A stretch of DNA of 64,000 nucleotides from Jeotgalicoccus meleagridis (GTDB taxonomy: Bacteria > Bacillota > Bacilli > Staphylococcales > Salinicoccaceae), in the NCBI RefSeq assembly GCF_903994045.1, contig NZ_CAJEWD010000006.1, forward strand, positions 1-64,000, in the 5' to 3' direction. Of this stretch, positions 51,752 to 64,000 are shown one piece after another. Position 1 is the first letter of the stretch. Each line of letters opens with the position of its first letter. Below the pieces are notes generated by a model. It had not been told where the DNA came from and did not search any database. It worked only from the letters and a program-made list of their open reading frames with translations. The position numbers and the translations under genes are program-made.

Positions 51752-53509
51752 TTATAAAGTTACTTGAAAAGTTGACAGGCCATCGCCATGGTCTCTCACA
51801 TGGTTAATAGGTAAATTTTCCAGATGATATTTTCCTTTTGTTGCCGTTACAAATTGATACTCACCTTCTGGGATTAAGGTCATCGGTTGTTTATCTATAA
51901 AGTCTTTTTCTCTTTTGATAAAATCATTTAAAATATCTCGAATTGATTTAGATGATTCATACACAATTTCAGCATCTCTTAAAAACGGTGCATAAGCAAC
52001 TTTATAGTTATTTGCAGGTACTAAAAATTCTTCATCATCCTTAACTTCTATACCCTTATATTTTACTTCTACTAATCTTCTTGCGTCTGAAATTTGATGA
52101 GCGGAACTATGATAACGCGCAGGCTGACTTAAATCAAAAGTATAGTCTAAATCAAAAAATGTATCGAAGTTATAGCCTGGAAATCCATCTCTTGAGTGAT
52201 TTGACTTAATCAATGATGATGCGCCAACTTGATTAAAGGACGAGGCTGACCACTCTAACCATTCTTTTAAAACTTTACCGTTAATCTTAATAATCACTGT
52301 TGTATTAGCATGCTTATACAGATCAATTGTGTCTGCAACTGTTAGCTTTCCTACTGGAATATCTGTAAAATCCTTTACACCATCTCGTCCTGTTTTTATA
52401 GCAGAATTAAAACCTAAGATGGGTAGATTTTCTTTTTTAACTGCCTCTAAACCTTCAGCAAACCAGACGACAGCTTCTGATACGATTTGTACTGCTCGTG
52501 AAGGAATGACTCTAGCAAAATACGTTTGTAAGGCTTCTCTTGTATAACCCACTGTTTCTTCTAGATAGCTAAGGACTTGCTCATGATCATGTTCATAATT
52601 CAACAGATAATCATCACTATCCTCAATCGATTCACCACTGATTAATTGACCACTTGCAGATTTAAGACGCTTATCTTCATCGAGATCAAATTTTAAAACC
52701 CCAAGATGACTCGCAGACACACCTGGCTGAACCATCGGTACCTCGTTAAAAGTACCTTCATCCATATTTAAACGTTCATCATCGATCATCATGGATTCAT
52801 GGGGGAAAAGATCATGGGTATGACCTAGTACAATGCCATCAATGCTAGTGACTAAAGCCATTCGCATTGCTTGGTTTTCTCCTAAAGCCACTTGATCATC
52901 TTCTTTAGCACTCATACCTGAGTGACTCAAAAGAATAATTAAGTCAGCACCTTGCCTCTTTAGGTCTTCAGCTGTTTTAGTAACTGCTTCAGGCATTGGA
53001 GAGACCTTAACTCGTCCAGTAAGATTAAATTTATCCCACTTCATAATCTGTGTTGGGACGACACTTAAAAATCCTATTTTTAGTGGACCGAATTTAGTAT
53101 CTATAGTTTTAATCATACTTTTTTTAATTAGATTTCCTAAATCTCCATGTAAAAAATCAACATTGGAATTAAGCACCGGTATATTAACTTGCTTATAAAA
53201 ATCACTTAAAAAAGGCAAACCGAAATTAAATTCGTGATTGCCAAGTCCAATTACATCGTACATATCATTTATTATCGCTGGTAGTAGTGGTGCATCTCTA
53301 TGCACACTATCATACTCGCTCCACACATCACCCTGTAGTAAATCGCCGTTATCAACAGTTAAGACAATTTCATCGGGATGGTTTTTCTTATAATTTTCTA
53401 TATAATATTTAAATTTTAAGAGCCCTGTTTCTTTCTTTTCTCCTTTAAAATAATTAAAAGGATAAATAGCTCCATGCACATCTGTTGTCGCAAAAATAGT
53501 CAGTTTCAA
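51752..53509 (-). CDS. 5'-nucleotidase/2',3'-cyclic phosphodiesterase family metallophosphatase
   Basis: A 585-residue two-domain phosphoesterase. The N-terminal calcineurin-like domain has TDVHGAI, VDNGDLLQGD, IGLGNHEFNFG, LSHSGMSA and LGHTHDLFP metal ligands; the C-terminal 5'-nucleotidase domain follows from about 330. Unlike most relatives it has no signal peptide or wall anchor and is expected in the cytoplasm. I prefer TTG 53509, six bases after GAGGTG; ATG 53527 is the alternative with a poorer ribosome site. It follows dagK by 21 bases. Confidence 0.82.
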   Translation of the reverse strand: MKLTIFATTDVHGAIYPFNYFKGEKKETGLLKFKYYIENYKKNHPDEIVLTVDNGDLLQGDVWSEYDSVHRDAPLLPAIINDMYDVIGLGNHEFNFGLPFLSDFYKQVNIPVLNSNVDFLHGDLGNLIKKSMIKTIDTKFGPLKIGFLSVVPTQIMKWDKFNLTGRVKVSPMPEAVTKTAEDLKRQGADLIILLSHSGMSAKEDDQVALGENQAMRMALVTSIDGIVLGHTHDLFPHESMMIDDERLNMDEGTFNEVPMVQPGVSASHLGVLKFDLDEDKRLKSASGQLISGESIEDSDDYLLNYEHDHEQVLSYLEETVGYTREALQTYFARVIPSRAVQIVSEAVVWFAEGLEAVKKENLPILGFNSAIKTGRDGVKDFTDIPVGKLTVADTIDLYKHANTTVIIKINGKVLKEWLEWSASSFNQVGASSLIKSNHSRDGFPGYNFDTFFDLDYTFDLSQPARYHSSAHQISDARRLVEVKYKGIEVKDDEEFLVPANNYKVAYAPFLRDAEIVYESSKSIRDILNDFIKREKDFIDKQPMTLIPEGEYQFVTATKGKYHLENLPINHVRDHGDGLSTFQVTL

Positions 53510-53530
53510 ATTTGACACCTCAGTCATAAC

Positions 53531-54484
53531 CTATATATCTGCTTCTTCGGGATCAGGAAGACTGTATTCAGTTTCTTCTCCATTTAATTGCTCATAAAAT
53601 TCCTCTGGCACTCTAACCTTTAAGAATTCTCTTCGATTTTGGAAGTGAGCAGGCAGCACGCCTCCAAATTCACCATCTAAGTTTAATTGCACTTCTTCAT
53701 ATGAAGTTACTTTGACATCACGTGCTTTAAAATAATGAATTTTAGGATGCTTGAGATGCTCTCCTCTTGTTGCCATAGTTAGTATATGAGCAAATTCAGC
53801 AAGATTAACGTCTTCCAAAATAAGTAAAGTAAAATATCCATCATTCAATTTCGCATCTGGTACAAGCTTATCAAACCCTCCAATAGAGTTGGTTAAGCCT
53901 ATTAAGAAAAGCATGACTTCTCCTTCAAAAAGCTCATCATCATGTTCAATTCTTAAATTAATACTACGCATTTGTGGAATCAGTTCAATCCCTTTAATGT
54001 AATAAGCTAAAGAGCCAATGACCGCTTTTAACTTACTCGGGGCTTCATATGAAACTTCGGTAATTTTACCTCCGCCTGCTATATTCATAAAAAATTTGCC
54101 ATTCATACTTCCGAGATCTACTTTTGTTGTCTTACCATTCAAAATAATATCTACTGCTTGATCTAAATCATTTGGTATATTTAAAGCACTCGTGAAGTCA
54201 TTGACAGTACCCATAGGAATGATACCAAGAGCTGGTCTTTCATCAGATTCAGCTAGGCCATTGATCACCTCATTGACCGTTCCATCTCCACCCACTGCAA
54301 CAATTAAATCAAAGTTTTCTTCACAGGCAAATCTTGCAGCATAGGTAGCGTCATTTGGGCCAGTTGTAGCATGCGTACTTGTAATGTATCCTGACTTTTC
54401 AAAACGGCTCAGGACATCACTTAGTTGATTTTTAAACGTCTCTTTTCCAGCAGTAGGATTATAAATAATTCTCGCAGTTTTCAT
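53531..54484 (-). CDS. dagK: Diacylglycerol kinase (DagK/DgkB)
   Basis: A 317-residue soluble lipid kinase that phosphorylates diacylglycerol released during lipoteichoic acid synthesis. RIIYNPTAGKETF and VAVGGDGTVNEVINGLA form the nucleotide site, PMGTVNDFTSAL the second. Length and position near gatB fit staphylococcal DgkB. It begins a transcript continuing into the nucleotidase-family and RlmD-like genes. Confidence 0.93.
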   Translation of the reverse strand: MKTARIIYNPTAGKETFKNQLSDVLSRFEKSGYITSTHATTGPNDATYAARFACEENFDLIVAVGGDGTVNEVINGLAESDERPALGIIPMGTVNDFTSALNIPNDLDQAVDIILNGKTTKVDLGSMNGKFFMNIAGGGKITEVSYEAPSKLKAVIGSLAYYIKGIELIPQMRSINLRIEHDDELFEGEVMLFLIGLTNSIGGFDKLVPDAKLNDGYFTLLILEDVNLAEFAHILTMATRGEHLKHPKIHYFKARDVKVTSYEEVQLNLDGEFGGVLPAHFQNRREFLKVRVPEEFYEQLNGEETEYSLPDPEEADI

Positions 54485-54507
54485 AAATATCCCCTTTAGT
54501 GTCTGTC

Positions 54508-55014
54508 TTATACAATTGTGAGACGATCGCCTTCTTGTTTTATTAATTGAAAAAGACGATATTTTTTATCTTGGTAGTTCAAAGCTGAAATTTCTTTTTT
54601 CATATACGATCGCTTTAAGTTTTTAAACTCCATGCTATAGCTATTGTCAGAAGAAATACATTCTGTACAACTTAAAATTTCTTCTTTTTTAAAGCTAGAG
54701 TTACTGATAAAAATCAGATTGATATTTAGACCATCTACTTTATTACTGATCACCATCTCATCTCGGAAGTAGTCAGAGTAGTTACTGACCTCTCTGTATC
54801 CTTCGGCGATTAAAATATCGCTTAGACTCTTTACATCATCGTATGATTTAACGATAAATAAAATATCTAAATCCGCTTGGAACGGTGAATTTTTTATAGT
54901 AGATGATCCAATATGATGAACTTCTATTATTATCGATTTAAAAAAGTTTAATATTTCAAATGCTTGTTTAATATATAGCTCTTTTATATTTGTCCTTAAA
55001 TTTTTCATAGTCAT
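54508..55014 (-). CDS. GrpB-family nucleotidyltransferase-fold protein
   Basis: A 168-residue protein of the GrpB/UPF0157 family. HHIGSSTIKNSPFQADLDIL matches the family motif HIGSTAVPGLxxKPxIDI with several changes, and DIL carries the acidic pair of the nucleotidyltransferase fold. Activity unknown. It is upstream of dagK by 23 bases; the insertion here interrupts the dagK-gat neighbourhood known from S. aureus. Confidence 0.75.
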   Translation of the reverse strand: MTMKNLRTNIKELYIKQAFEILNFFKSIIIEVHHIGSSTIKNSPFQADLDILFIVKSYDDVKSLSDILIAEGYREVSNYSDYFRDEMVISNKVDGLNINLIFISNSSFKKEEILSCTECISSDNSYSMEFKNLKRSYMKKEISALNYQDKKYRLFQLIKQEGDRLTIV

Positions 55015-55134
55015 ACAATCATCCTAAAATAATGTCTTGCCTTCATTTTTAATGTATAATAATGTGTAAAAGAATTATGTTGCCAACATTATATCATATT
55101 AGTGATTGGCTATATTATTATTTGAGGAGATATC

Positions 55135-55885
55135 ATGAAAAAAGCCCTAGCAATTCTATTACTTGTCTTGTTTGTCGTCGGTTTGTACTTTAACTTTGTG
55201 CATACAGGTTCAACTTCTGACAAACAAGCAAATGAAAATCAAGATGCAGAAACAACTACAGACGACAGCACAGAAGAAGAAACAGCTAATGATGATTCAG
55301 CAAGTGACAGTGATAGTCAAGAGCAGAATACTAATGACATCGCGTTCAAAGAACCCTCTATCCAGGAGCTCTATGACCAACGTCTTGAAAACAATGAAGC
55401 GCTAATTATTGATGTCCTAACCCCTTCATACTACAATAGTGACTTTGTCGATAGATTATCTGAAAGTTTCACAACTGATTCTATTCAAGTCAATCAAGTT
55501 GATATGCCAGGTAATACAGTTGAGATGAACGAATTGACAGTCAATGAAAATAGCGACATTGTCATTATGGATGCAATGCAAATTGCAGATTATAATGATG
55601 AAGTTTTACCAGAACGTAATCGTGGTAACTTAAGTGATGCCTATATGGATCTTTATAACTCAGATAAAATCGTCATTATATTAGGTAATGCCAATGTTCA
55701 TGAACATGAAAACCTAATGAACACTTTTAAATGATGATGCTGAATTCTTTGTTAATAACGACTATTTCTATATCGATAATAAAGATGTATCCGTTGAAGA
55801 CCCATACAACGAAGACGACAATGTATTAAACCCTGAACTTGAAGATGCAGTCATAGAAAACATTCGCTCATATTTATTACAATAA
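55135..55885 (+). pseudogene. Secreted/anchored acidic protein interrupted by a frameshift
   Basis: An N-terminal signal-anchor (ALAILLLVLFVVGLYFNF, about 4-21) is followed by an acidic Thr/Ser/Asp linker (24-70) and a domain beginning EALIIDVLTP, faintly like SGNH hydrolases but without a GDS motif. The frame stops at 55734 after MNTFK. One base over in frame, coding continues NDDAEFFVNNDYFYIDN...to a stop at 55883-55885. Removing one T from the TTTT at ~55727-55730 gives a continuous protein of about 249 residues. It may be a real pseudogene, a phase-variable run or a sequencing error. Confidence 0.75.
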
Positions 55886-55925
55886 AAAAATTACCGACCA
55901 GTTCATAGACTGGTCGGTATTTTTC
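55886..55925. terminator. Bidirectional intrinsic terminator
   Basis: ATTACCGACCAGT and ACTGGTCGGTAT form a 12-bp stem with TCATAG loop and A/T tracts, between the frameshifted gene and gatB. Confidence 0.92.
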
Positions 55926-55934
55926 TTGCTTTAT

Positions 55935-57365
55935 TTATCGTTTTTTAATTTCAGTTAACAAGATCTCATTCACCATTTTAGGGTTAGCTTGACCTTTAGA
56001 TTTCTTCATAATTTGACCCACTAAGAAACCAATCGCACGGTCTTTACCGTTCTTGAAGTCTTCAACTGACTGTTCGTTAGCATCTAGTACTTCTGTCACC
56101 ATCGCTGTTAGAGTCTCTGGATCAGAAATTTGTTCCATACCTAAATCCTTAGCGATTTGTTTAGCTGAACCACCCTTATTAATCAACTCACTAAATACTT
56201 TTTTAGCTTGTTTAGAAGAGATGGTACCATCTTCAATAATTGTAATTAAGCCGCTTAGATTCTCAGGTGTAACACCCGTTTCAGCTAGCTCCACATTATT
56301 TTTATTTAAGTGCTCATTGACACTACCCATTAACCAGTTAGATGCCAGTTTTGGATCTGCTTGATGAGTTTCTACCATGTCGCTAAAGAAGTCAGACATT
56401 TCTTTTCTCATCGTTAAGATATCAGCATCATAAGCTGGAAGTTCGTATTCATTTACATATTTCTCACGTAATTCATCTGGAAGTGTCGGAATAGATTCAC
56501 GCACACGGTTCTTCCACTCGTCATCGATATGAAGATGTAGGAGATCAGGTTCTGGGAAGTAACGGTAATCATCCGCTCCTTCTTTAACACGCATTAAAAT
56601 CGTTTCTCCTGTTTTTTCATCGTAGCGTCTTGTTTCTTGTTCTATAACGCCACCAGATAACAATACTTTTTCTTGACGTTTCACTTCGTACTCAAGACCT
56701 TTTCTAACGAAGTTAAATGAGTTCAAGTTTTTCAATTCAGTTTTTGTACCAAATTCTTTTTGGCCGACTGGTCGTATGGAAATGTTGGCATCACATCTCA
56801 GTGAACCTTCTTCCATCTTCACATCCGACACACCAGTATACTGAATGATTGACTTAATTTTTTCTAAGTATTTATATGCTTCTTCTGGTGAACGTAAGTC
56901 TGGTTCAGACACTATTTCAACAAGAGCAGTACCTTGACGGTTTAAGTCAACTAATGAATAGTCATCCTTATGCGTAGATTTACCCGCATCTTCTTCTAAG
57001 TGAAGTCTAGTAATTCCTATTGTTTTTTTCTTACCATCAATTTCTATTTCAAGTGAACCATGTTCTCCAATTGGTTTATCGAATTGAGAAATTTGATAAG
57101 CTTTAGGGTTATCTGGATAGTAATAGTTTTTTCTATCAAATTTAGTGTCTGTTGCAATGTCCATGTTTAAAGCCATAGCAGCTTTCATACCATGTTCGAC
57201 TGCCTGTTTGTTTAAGACAGGAAGTGTTCCTGGATAACCTAACTCAACTACTGATAAGTTAGTGTTGGGTTCATGTCCATAATGCAGCGGAGCATTAGAG
57301 AAAATTTTAGAATTCGTTTTAAGTTCAATGTGAACTTCTAGTCCAATTACTGTTTCAAAGTGCAT
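55935..57365 (-). CDS. gatB: Aspartyl/glutamyl-tRNA amidotransferase subunit B
   Basis: A 476-residue subunit of GatCAB, which converts Glu-tRNA-Gln (and Asp-tRNA-Asn) to the amide form. [37 protein letters not shown] and the kinase-domain [12 protein letters not shown] are GatB landmarks; the C-terminal tRNA-binding YqeY-like domain ends [18 protein letters not shown]. It follows gatA with one base gap. Essential where GlnRS is missing. Confidence 0.97.
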   Translation of the reverse strand: MHFETVIGLEVHIELKTNSKIFSNAPLHYGHEPNTNLSVVELGYPGTLPVLNKQAVEHGMKAAMALNMDIATDTKFDRKNYYYPDNPKAYQISQFDKPIGEHGSLEIEIDGKKKTIGITRLHLEEDAGKSTHKDDYSLVDLNRQGTALVEIVSEPDLRSPEEAYKYLEKIKSIIQYTGVSDVKMEEGSLRCDANISIRPVGQKEFGTKTELKNLNSFNFVRKGLEYEVKRQEKVLLSGGVIEQETRRYDEKTGETILMRVKEGADDYRYFPEPDLLHLHIDDEWKNRVRESIPTLPDELREKYVNEYELPAYDADILTMRKEMSDFFSDMVETHQADPKLASNWLMGSVNEHLNKNNVELAETGVTPENLSGLITIIEDGTISSKQAKKVFSELINKGGSAKQIAKDLGMEQISDPETLTAMVTEVLDANEQSVEDFKNGKDRAIGFLVGQIMKKSKGQANPKMVNEILLTEIKKR

Positions 57366-57366
57366 C

Positions 57367-58845
57367 TTACTCCGCTCCCATCGTTAATTTTTTTAATTCG
57401 TCATGTAAGTTGTAAGTTTTTTCAAATTGATAAGCAACATTATAAATCTTCTTTTCTTCAAAGTGATTACCAATTAATTGTAAACCGATTGGAAGATTAT
57501 CTCCTGTTAGACCACATGGAATACTTAAAGAAGGTACACCTGTTAAGTTAGCTGGAATAGTTAAAATATCATTTTTATATTCCTTAGTGCCTTCAATTTT
57601 TACTTCATCATACTTGTGAGCAGGTGTTGTTGATGTTGGCCCAATAATTAAATCGTAGTCTGATAAAATTCTTTGAACATCTTCAGCTACTAAACGACGA
57701 AGTTTTTGAGCTTTTAAGTAAAATGCATCGTAATGACCTGAACTTAAAACGTAAGTTCCAAGTAAGATACGTCTTTTAACTTCGTCACCAAAACCTTCTC
57801 CACGAGATTTTTTGTAAAGTTCATCTAAGTTATTAGCATTCTCTGAACGATAACCGAAACGGATACCATCAAAACGAGCTAAGTTTGCACTTGCTTCACT
57901 TGATGCGATTAAGTAATAAGAGCTAACTACGTATTTAAGGTTTGGCATGTCAACTTCGTCAACTTTTGCCCCAAGAGACTCTAAACGTTCTTTAGCTTTT
58001 AATACAGCATCTGTTACACTTTGATCAACGTCATCACCTAAAAACTCTTTAGGTAAAGCAAATTTCATGCCACTAATATCTTTATCGATACCAGATAGGA
58101 AATCAGTATTTTGATCTTTAGCACTTGTCATATCATGTTCTGAATCCTCACCAGAAATTAACTCAAGTACCTTAGCATTATCACGGACAGTACGTGTAAT
58201 TGGACCTACTTGATCAAGTGATGATGCAAAAGCAATTAAGCCGTAACGTGACACTCTACCATAAGTTGGTTTCATACCAACGACACCACAAAATGAAGCT
58301 GGTTGTCTAACAGAACCACCAGTATCTGTTCCAAGAGCAAATGGCACAAATCCTGCTGCTACTGCTGCAGCTGAACCGCCTGAAGAACCACCTGGTGAGC
58401 ATGCTAAGTTCCAAGGGTTTCTACTCGTTTGATAGTAAGACGTTTCAGATGTTGAACCCATAGCGAACTCATCCATGTTCACTTTACCAAGCATGACAGA
58501 ATTTTCTTCTTTTAATTTAGTCATAACGGTCGCATCATAGACTGGTTTGAAATTGTGAAGCATTTTACTCGCACAAGTTGTAAGAACATCTTTGGTCACA
58601 ATATTATCTTTAATTCCTACTGGAATACCAAAAAGTTCGCCATCCATTTTATCTTCAGCTTGTAATTGATCAAGCTCTTTTGCTCTTTCAATTGCCTCAT
58701 CTTTAGTCAAGGTAATGAAAGCTTTAATATCTCCATCATACTTTTCAATTCTTTCAAACAAAGCCTCTGTAACTTCAGAAGGTTTGATTTCTTTAGCGTG
58801 AATTTTTGAGTATAATTCTTCAACAGTTAGTTCATTTATATTCAC
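57367..58845 (-). CDS. gatA: Glutamyl-tRNA amidotransferase subunit A
   Basis: A 492-residue amidase that supplies ammonia to GatB from glutamine. The Ser-cisSer-Lys triad is in [10 protein letters not shown] (Lys), [17 protein letters not shown] (cis-Ser) and [16 protein letters not shown] (nucleophile Ser). It lies between gatC (16 bases) and gatB. Confidence 0.97.
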   Translation of the reverse strand: MNINELTVEELYSKIHAKEIKPSEVTEALFERIEKYDGDIKAFITLTKDEAIERAKELDQLQAEDKMDGELFGIPVGIKDNIVTKDVLTTCASKMLHNFKPVYDATVMTKLKEENSVMLGKVNMDEFAMGSTSETSYYQTSRNPWNLACSPGGSSGGSAAAVAAGFVPFALGTDTGGSVRQPASFCGVVGMKPTYGRVSRYGLIAFASSLDQVGPITRTVRDNAKVLELISGEDSEHDMTSAKDQNTDFLSGIDKDISGMKFALPKEFLGDDVDQSVTDAVLKAKERLESLGAKVDEVDMPNLKYVVSSYYLIASSEASANLARFDGIRFGYRSENANNLDELYKKSRGEGFGDEVKRRILLGTYVLSSGHYDAFYLKAQKLRRLVAEDVQRILSDYDLIIGPTSTTPAHKYDEVKIEGTKEYKNDILTIPANLTGVPSLSIPCGLTGDNLPIGLQLIGNHFEEKKIYNVAYQFEKTYNLHDELKKLTMGAE

Positions 58846-58861
58846 TATATTTACCCTCCGT

Positions 58862-59152
58862 TTAGATCATTCTAGGAACTTTGAATTGTCCCGCTTCTTT
58901 ACTTACAGTATTCTTTAACGCTTCGTCTTGACTTAACGGTTGTCCCGCTACATCTTCACGTAATTTATTTTCTACATCGATTACATGGGTCATTGGTTCA
59001 ACACCATCTAAATCAAGTTCTTCCAATTGAGCCGCATGCTTAACGATACTCTGTATTTTAGTTGATAAATTTTTTAATTCTTCATCATCTTTAATTTCAA
59101 TTTTAGATAGATTCGCCACATGTCTAAGTCTATCAAAGTCTAATTCTTCCAT
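58862..59152 (-). CDS. gatC: Glutamyl-tRNA amidotransferase subunit C
   Basis: A 96-residue adaptor that wraps around GatA-GatB. RLRHVANLSKIEI, the central linker MTHVIDVENKLREDV and the C-terminal FKVPRMI are family-typical. It is the first gene of gatCAB, behind GGAGG. Confidence 0.96.
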   Translation of the reverse strand: MEELDFDRLRHVANLSKIEIKDDEELKNLSTKIQSIVKHAAQLEELDLDGVEPMTHVIDVENKLREDVAGQPLSQDEALKNTVSKEAGQFKVPRMI

Positions 59153-59225
59153 TGATGACCCTCCTTATTTTAAATACAACATTTAAAGTTTACCAAAATT
59201 AACACTAATTTTCCATGTAGCCTTA

Positions 59226-60431
59226 CTATTCAAAGATATATAAGTTCGCTTTTTCATCACCTTGTCTTGTTATGACACTGTAGACTTGTGATTTATCTTT
59301 GATTTCCACTTCAATATTCGTACCGATAAAGTGCTCGTCTACTAAGTCTCTTACAAATTGACTCATACCAATCATTTCGCCTCGACTGTTATACTCCAGT
59401 GGAATTTCTATGGTCAATGTCTCTAAGTTATTGTCAACAAACTTACCGCGACCGACAGAAGTTGTAAAGCTATCGAAGTAAGAAGACAACTCCCTGTTAA
59501 AGGTTTCATATTCATTATTCACTTCATCGGAAATTTCTGCAGCTTCATTTGAAGGTAAGAGCAGATTTTGTACATTGATATCCGAGAACTCAGTTATAGT
59601 ATTCTCCCCAGGTTCAACAGTGGTTTGTGAGACAAAGTTACCCGGCACAATATCAGTGTCTGATGACTGGATAAAAATCGCAAAGACAATCTTTTTATCG
59701 ACATAGTCATCGTTGGCACGAATTCTCGTTAAAATCTCCGCTGCCATTTCCTCACCTTTTTCCTGAACGACTTCAGGATCTAGTTCTTTTTCTTTAGTCT
59801 GTCCATATTCCTCAGTTTGATAGTAATGCACACTGTTCATAGCAAGACCAATCGTGATGCCATCAAAGTTCAAAGAGCCATCTTCACTTTCAGACAGGTA
59901 ATTTTGCTCTAAGATATGAGATAGATATAAGGGCGCTTCTTCTGCAATTTTCTCAGGATCTGTCTCCCCATTAGTAGATGGATTCAAACCAAGATTACTA
60001 AAGGCATTGGAAGATAACAGTTCCTCTTCATCCATCTCTTCTAGTTCTTCACTTGTGTATTGTCTAGATAAGTAGCCTCTAATCATTTCTTCAGAGATAA
60101 TTTGACCTTCTCTAAAAACATACTCATCTGTACTGAAGATATCCTTACTAATATCAGACAATCCTTTTTCAAATTCTTCTACATTATAAGATGACACCAT
60201 ATTAGCACTTGACAATCCTCTAGCAGGAGACAATACATAAGGTACTACAGACCGATAAAATTCACTACCACTAGAGGTGAGTTTGTCTTCTTGTTCTTCA
60301 ACTGGAACATTTGACACTTCATTTTCTAAGCCTGCATTCTCAGCTTGTTCACTAATTTCTGCTTCATTAGCTCCACAAGCACTCAATAATAAGGCAGTAG
60401 TTGCTCCGAGTATTAGAGTTTTAAACTTCAT
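59226..60431 (-). CDS. camS: CamS sex pheromone lipoprotein
   Basis: A 401-residue lipoprotein with signal peptide and lipobox LLSACG, then a CamS domain (EFYRSVVPYVLSPARGLSSANMVSSY, GLAMNSVHYYQTE). In staphylococci processing of its signal peptide releases a peptide acting as an enterococcal mating pheromone; the protein's own role is unknown. I use ATG 60431 eight bases after GGGG; ATG 60437 overlaps the ligA stop. It follows ligA and pcrA in the conserved order. Confidence 0.92.
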   Translation of the reverse strand: MKFKTLILGATTALLLSACGANEAEISEQAENAGLENEVSNVPVEEQEDKLTSSGSEFYRSVVPYVLSPARGLSSANMVSSYNVEEFEKGLSDISKDIFSTDEYVFREGQIISEEMIRGYLSRQYTSEELEEMDEEELLSSNAFSNLGLNPSTNGETDPEKIAEEAPLYLSHILEQNYLSESEDGSLNFDGITIGLAMNSVHYYQTEEYGQTKEKELDPEVVQEKGEEMAAEILTRIRANDDYVDKKIVFAIFIQSSDTDIVPGNFVSQTTVEPGENTITEFSDINVQNLLLPSNEAAEISDEVNNEYETFNRELSSYFDSFTTSVGRGKFVDNNLETLTIEIPLEYNSRGEMIGMSQFVRDLVDEHFIGTNIEVEIKDKSQVYSVITRQGDEKANLYIFE

Positions 60432-60433
60432 TA

Positions 60434-64000
<3,567 letters not shown>

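Noticed and set aside
55135-55734. Programmed frameshifting as the explanation for the broken secreted-protein gene
   Set aside because: There is no recognisable slippery heptamer with a downstream structure; a single-base indel in a T run is simpler. Mentioned only as a possibility.

Overview
The window is a stretch of AT-rich chromosome from a low-GC Gram-positive bacterium, almost certainly a member of the Staphylococcaceae. Many proteins read like Staphylococcus aureus proteins: a Sav1866-type ABC exporter of the same 578 residues, PerR with every metal ligand in place, NtdP, RelP, CamS, a pI258-like ArsC, and GatCAB beside LigA-PcrA. Gene order around perR-bcp-gsaB-Sav1866 and around dagK-gatBAC-camS-ligA-pcrA is also staphylococcal. 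Several accessory pieces do not look like S. aureus itself, so a related genus (for example the Jeotgalicoccus/Nosocomiicoccus/Salinicoccus side of the family) is plausible but unproven. I see no prophage, IS element, CRISPR array or tRNA.

Layout. Positions 1-25 are the 5' end of a 16S rRNA gene on the minus strand, with tandem rrn promoters at about 189-348. From 0.5 to 20 kb lies a conserved housekeeping block: a UPF0295 protein, PerR with its own promoter and Per-box-like site, a 2-hydroxyacid dehydrogenase, Bcp, GsaB/HemL, a DUF939 exporter, a DNA glycosylase, the Sav1866-type exporter, NtdP, MutY, YfhP, a TagG/TagH-like pair whose ATPase domain is degenerate, YfhH, RecX, a thioesterase, an M29 aminopeptidase, YihY, carbonic anhydrase, Map and DinB. 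From 20 to 27 kb is a redox/ADP-ribosylation locus: macrodomain hydrolase, class M sirtuin, GcvH-L, luciferase-like monooxygenase and a divergent old-yellow-enzyme homologue. LplA2, the usual lipoate ligase partner, is absent from the window.

From 27 to 40 kb is an accessory metabolic and stress region. It contains a Vga-type ABC-F ribosome-protection gene behind an apparent three-codon leader peptide and transcription attenuator; glycerol dehydrogenase; OsmC; an aminotransferase-RidA pair divergent from a LysR regulator, with a class V PLP enzyme beyond it; an RlmD-type methyltransferase; and a Fur-box-preceded siderophore lipoprotein with an IruO/YumC-like reductase. From 40 to 44 kb a PadR-DUF2812 pair, with two tandem operator dyads over its promoter, faces a relP-(HAAS-DUF4097) operon. 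From 44 to 55 kb are transporters, ExoA, an arsRBC operon, a second RlmD-like protein, an intracellular 5'-nucleotidase-family protein and DagK. The right end is gatCAB, camS, ligA and pcrA, the last running off the edge.

Most genes are closed by clear intrinsic terminators, many bidirectional and several overlapping stop codons. The observations most worth following are the MKF leader attenuator (28957-29212), the relP/HAAS-DUF4097 operon beside PadR-DUF2812 (40366-43198), the TagGH-like pair with a dead ATPase (10593-12848), and the sirtuin locus without its ligase (22877-27314).
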